From assembly GCF_035317345.1 (NCBI RefSeq), contig NZ_JAYKTU010000008.1: a stretch of DNA of 64,000 nt; one strand, given 5' to 3'. Shown here one piece after another: positions 60,902 through 64,000 of the stretch. The notes under the pieces were generated by a model, which saw only the letters and a program-made list of their open reading frames with translations, ran no database searches and was not told the DNA's origin. The stretch comes from Cellvibrio fontiphilus. GTDB taxonomy: Bacteria; Pseudomonadota; Gammaproteobacteria; Pseudomonadales; Cellvibrionaceae. How positions within the stretch are numbered: the first letter of the stretch is position 1; each line of letters opens with the position of its first letter. The position numbers and the translations under genes were made by a program.

Positions 60902-63900
60902 ATGTCCAAGTTATTGCGCCCAAAGCGGCCCTTGATTGAAACGCTCGAACCCCGCCTGTTGTTTTCAGCTACCGCTGATATCGCCGTATTTGATGACGGC
61001 AGTTCTGATGCAGTGCAATTATCAAATGCTGCCGATCAGTTGGATTTAACGGAAGTTTATTCGGTAACTTCCGAGCCACCAGCTGAAGTCACTGCTGTGT
61101 CTTCAGCGCCAGATATCCTCGTTGTGGTGGATACGGCGGTGAGGGACTATGAAATGCTGGTCGATGATATTCGCCAGCAATATCCCGGCAATAATCTGCA
61201 AATTATTTATTTGGACGCGACCAGTGATGGCCTTAACCAAATTACCCAGCAGCTGACACAGTTTTCCGAGCTTGATTCGCTGCATATTATTTCGCACGGC
61301 GCCAATGGCGCTATTGCACTTGGTTCGACCTTGCTGAGTGCCAATAATTTATTTACCTACGAAGAAGAATTGCTGGCTTGGCGCAGTGCGTTTAGTGAGT
61401 CGGCAGATATTCTGCTTTACGGTTGTGATGTCTCTGCTACGCAAGAGGGGCAGGCATTTGTAGCCCGTATTGCCGAGTTAACCGGTGCCGATGTAGCGGC
61501 AAGCGATGATGCCACCGGCCACCGCTCATTAAATGGTGATTGGGATTTAGAATTTGCAGTAGGAGACATAGAAAGTTCTGCACTAGTGAGCGCAGCAGCT
61601 CAGGAATCCTGGGTGGATACTTTAGCGAGCAATCACTACATCAATATTCAAGGGGGGACTATCGCTCAAACAGTCTCTTCAACAATAGGTGTAGGGCAAT
61701 CATTTCTGGTGGATAACGCGGGTGCAACTTATTTAGTTAATCAAATAAGTCTGCAAATGCGACTTGAATCGGGAGCTGCCAATCAGGACATTACCATTCA
61801 ATTATTGGACGGCGGCTGGAATGATGCCACTCCATTAGCGAGTCAAACATTTAATTCCAGTCAACTGGACAGCAGTTTTGGTTGGCAAACTGTAAATTTT
61901 GGTGATGTCACGCTCAATCAGGGTCAGACTTACATTATTAAAGTCACCACCAACAATGCCGATGGAAAAGTCTCTGTTGCCTATCGCAGTGATGCCTGGA
62001 ACAACGCCGAAATGATTGTTAATGGCACAGGAAATAGTGCCAATGATTTAAATATTTTAGTTTCATACAACAATGGTAGTAATCAGGCGCCGGTCAACAC
62101 AGTACCCGGTGCCCAAACCACCAATCAAAATACACCGTTAATTTTTAGTAACCTCTATAGCAACAGAATTCAAGTTGCTGACGCGGACGCATTTCCAAAT
62201 GACATTGAAGTAACACTTACCGCAGGTCAGGGATCGTTTAGCCTTGCGCAAACCACAGGTCTTACATTCATTAGTGGTGATGGTAGCAGTGATTTTCACA
62301 TGGTATTTCGCGGCTCTGTAAGTGAAGTGAATGCTGCCTTGGCGACTATCACGTACACACCGGTGACCAACTATACAGGTGGTGACACTTTTAGTATTAC
62401 CACTAAAGATTTAGGGCTGGGTGGTGGCCTGCAAGATACCGATAATATTTCTATCACTATCAATAATGTTAACGATGCTCCTACAGTGAGCATTACCGAA
62501 ACCAATTATGCTGTTGATGAACAAGCGCTACTGAATTTGCATGCAACCGGTATTGTTGTTAATGATTCGGATGGCGACACACTCTCGGTAACCATTTCTG
62601 CTCCTCTGTTGTATAGCGAAATTACAGCGGTTGTCGGTACTACCGGAGTTATCATCTCTTCTGGCAATGGCTCCAATAGCCTGGTATTAACGGGTACATC
62701 CACGCAATTAAATAATTTATTTTCTGGCAATAGCGGCGGCACCCTGACATATCGTGCCAATAGCGATACACCTGCAGCATCGGAAACATTAACTATTTCA
62801 GCCAGCGATGGCAGCTTGTCTGCAAATGACACAGCAACTATTAACATCACTGCTGTGAATGATGCGCCCGTGAACACAGTGCCTGGTGTTCAGGTTGTTA
62901 ATGAAGATTCTTCGCTGGTCTTTAGTGTTGCCAATGGAAATCAAATACAAATCGCCGATGTGGATGCCGCAGCGGGCAGCCTTGAAGTTATTTTAACCAT
63001 CACTAATGGAACACTGAGTCTCGCGCAAACAACGGGCTTAACTTTCAATACCGGGGATGGTACCAATGATACAACGCTTGTGTTTTCCGGCAGCATTGCC
63101 AATATCAATGCTGCACTGGCAACAATTACTTATATCCCTACAGCGAATTATTCAGGGCCAGCACTGTTAACGCTCACGACAAATGATCAGGGGAACACTG
63201 GATCAGGCGCTGCTTTGCAAGATGTAGATACAGTGGATATCACTGTAACCGCCGTTAACGATGCGCCGACCTTGGACAATCCGATTAGCGATCAAAACGC
63301 AACTGAAGAAACTTCTTTCAATTTCACATTTGCAGCAAATACATTTAGCGATCCGGATGGTAATGCGCTCACCTATAGCGCCACGCTGAGTAACGGCAAT
63401 CCATTGCCGGCATGGTTGAGTTTTAATGCGGCAACGCGAACCTTTAGCGGCCTGCCGGACGATGCAGATGTAGGCACTATCAGCATTAAAGTTACGGCTA
63501 GCGATGGTAATGGCGCCTCGGCTGAGGATACTTTTGATCTCACGGTTGCACCGGTAAATGACAATCCTTTTGTTAATGTTGCAGTTCCAAATCAAAATGC
63601 CACAGAGGATGCAGCATTTACTTTTACATTTGCTGCCAATACTTTCGGTGATGGTGATGTGGGAGCCACCTTTACTTACAGTGCTGAGCTTGCAAGTGGT
63701 GGCGCCTTACCTGCCTGGTTAAATTTTGATTCTGCAACACGAACTTTTAGTGGTACACCTACCAATAGCGATGTTGGAACTTTGTCTGTCCGTTTGATTG
63801 TGGACGATGGGGCAGGGGGAACAGCCAGTGACACTTTTGATATTGTTGTTGCCAATACCAACGATGCACCAGTAGTTAATGTAGGAATTCCAGATCAAAC

Positions 63901-64000
63901 CGCTACTGAAAATACTTTGTTTAATTACACATTCCCAATCAATGCTTTCAGCGACCCGGATGTAGGAGATACACTGACCTACACCGCAACCCTGGCTGAT
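60902..64000 (+). CDS. Giant LEPRxLL/DUF4347 repeat surface protein (partial, C-terminus off the right edge)
   Basis: An open frame from ATG 60902 to the window end (1033 codons, no stop). The basic N-terminus carries the LEPRxLL motif (LEPRLLFSA, residues 16-24) and no classical hydrophobic signal peptide. A DUF4347 domain follows (about 70-215, ILVVVDTAVRDYEMLVDDIR, LHIISHGANG, ILLYGCDVS). A beta-sandwich region (about 240-390) comes next, then cadherin/VCBS-like repeats ending in VNDAP, and dystroglycan-type Ig repeats (LPAWLSFNAATRTFSG). DUF4347 and LEPRxLL mark giant extracellular adhesin-like proteins. It is the presumed substrate of the preceding HlyD/M50 genes. Confidence 0.9.
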   Translation, partial: MSKLLRPKRPLIETLEPRLLFSATADIAVFDDGSSDAVQLSNAADQLDLTEVYSVTSEPPAEVTAVSSAPDILVVVDTAVRDYEMLVDDIRQQYPGNNLQIIYLDATSDGLNQITQQLTQFSELDSLHIISHGANGAIALGSTLLSANNLFTYEEELLAWRSAFSESADILLYGCDVSATQEGQAFVARIAELTGADVAASDDATGHRSLNGDWDLEFAVGDIESSALVSAAAQESWVDTLASNHYINIQGGTIAQTVSSTIGVGQSFLVDNAGATYLVNQISLQMRLESGAANQDITIQLLDGGWNDATPLASQTFNSSQLDSSFGWQTVNFGDVTLNQGQTYIIKVTTNNADGKVSVAYRSDAWNNAEMIVNGTGNSANDLNILVSYNNGSNQAPVNTVPGAQTTNQNTPLIFSNLYSNRIQVADADAFPNDIEVTLTAGQGSFSLAQTTGLTFISGDGSSDFHMVFRGSVSEVNAALATITYTPVTNYTGGDTFSITTKDLGLGGGLQDTDNISITINNVNDAPTVSITETNYAVDEQALLNLHATGIVVNDSDGDTLSVTISAPLLYSEITAVVGTTGVIISSGNGSNSLVLTGTSTQLNNLFSGNSGGTLTYRANSDTPAASETLTISASDGSLSANDTATINITAVNDAPVNTVPGVQVVNEDSSLVFSVANGNQIQIADVDAAAGSLEVILTITNGTLSLAQTTGLTFNTGDGTNDTTLVFSGSIANINAALATITYIPTANYSGPALLTLTTNDQGNTGSGAALQDVDTVDITVTAVNDAPTLDNPISDQNATEETSFNFTFAANTFSDPDGNALTYSATLSNGNPLPAWLSFNAATRTFSGLPDDADVGTISIKVTASDGNGASAEDTFDLTVAPVNDNPFVNVAVPNQNATEDAAFTFTFAANTFGDGDVGATFTYSAELASGGALPAWLNFDSATRTFSGTPTNSDVGTLSVRLIVDDGAGGTASDTFDIVVANTNDAPVVNVGIPDQTATENTLFNYTFPINAFSDPDVGDTLTYTATLAD
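62089..63276 (+). repeat. VCBS/cadherin-like repeats in the giant gene
   Basis: Two copies of a unit starting with PVNTVPGxQ and ending with VNDAP (about 62089-62490 and 62868-63270) share SLAQTTGLTF, ALATITY and TITxxxxxxGxGxxLQD patterns. A different cadherin-like unit (about 62490-62868) lies between them. They are related in protein sequence but diverged in DNA. Confidence 0.8.
63277..64000 (+). repeat. Dystroglycan-type Ig repeats with about 300-bp period
   Basis: Successive units start with DQ/NQNATE(E/D) at about 63289, 63590 and 63892, giving a period near 300 bp (about 100 aa). Each has FTFAANTFxDxD, LPAWLxFxxATRTFSG and a closing DTFDxxV block. The third is cut by the window end. 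Confidence 0.85.

Noticed and set aside
1..64000. tRNA, rRNA, CRISPR arrays, insertion sequences or prophage
   Set aside because: I saw no cloverleaf, regular spacer-repeat array, transposase or phage structural motif on either strand by eye; a dedicated scan could still find a degenerate element.

Overview
The window looks like a chromosomal segment of a Cellvibrio-like gammaproteobacterium (Cellvibrionaceae or a close relative). This is inferred from family content only: a long MSHA pilus locus, fldB/mioC/mnmC, rlmM, rluA, purL and mltF of gammaproteobacterial type, a secreted GH16-like lipoprotein behind a LacI-type operator, and a giant LEPRxLL/DUF4347 repeat protein. I see no rRNA, tRNA, CRISPR, prophage or transposase.

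Layout. 1-4011 (minus strand): a truncated ComFB-family gene, then a housekeeping run transcribed trmL, mioC-like flavodoxin, fldB, mnmC, with fldB and mnmC overlapping. 4236-21197 (plus strand): one nearly unbroken MSHA type IV pilus locus, mshI-I2-J-K-L-M-N-E-G-F-A-C-D-O-P-Q. It lacks mshH and a second mshB-type pilin, carries a 23-codon repetitive mini-ORF between mshE and mshG, and ends in an MshQ with two PA14-like domains. 21222-28939: small housekeeping genes (DUF2721, GcvR-like, YheU, RlmM, an unknown, TusA), a sulfite reductase pair (DUF934 and CysI), RluA, and the GH16-like lipoprotein. 29028-34480: yjcH-actP acetate uptake, a LuxR-type response regulator with a HisKA_3 kinase, and a divergent SPFH/Arc-like/DUF4177 cluster. 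34555-41392: a GntR/FCD regulator, an intergenic region with a strong candidate small RNA, a DUF349 coiled-coil protein, and YdiJ. 41584-49569: MltF divergent from PurL, then two lipoproteins (Asp-box propeller and DUF3313). 49673-55198 (minus strand): TrxB, and a signalling operon of membrane histidine kinase, single-domain receiver, and receiver-GGDEF-EAL protein.

55520-64000 (plus strand) is the least conventional part. A GAF-containing HlyD-type adaptor is followed by a PqqD-like/M50-protease/HlyD fusion, a periplasmic HlyD adaptor, and then a giant surface protein. That protein begins with a LEPRxLL motif and a DUF4347 domain, continues into cadherin/VCBS-like and dystroglycan-type repeats, and runs off the right edge after 1033 codons. 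I propose that the three upstream genes handle export or maturation of the giant protein. The c-di-GMP operon next to it is divergently arranged, and the MSHA ATPase MshE also carries a c-di-GMP-binding MshEN domain. Two surface-attachment systems and one c-di-GMP enzyme therefore lie in one 64 kb window.

Start codons were moved from the longest reading frame wherever a Shine-Dalgarno sequence, an overlap or family length favoured it; each change is stated. Family assignments rest on motif recognition by eye, without database searches.
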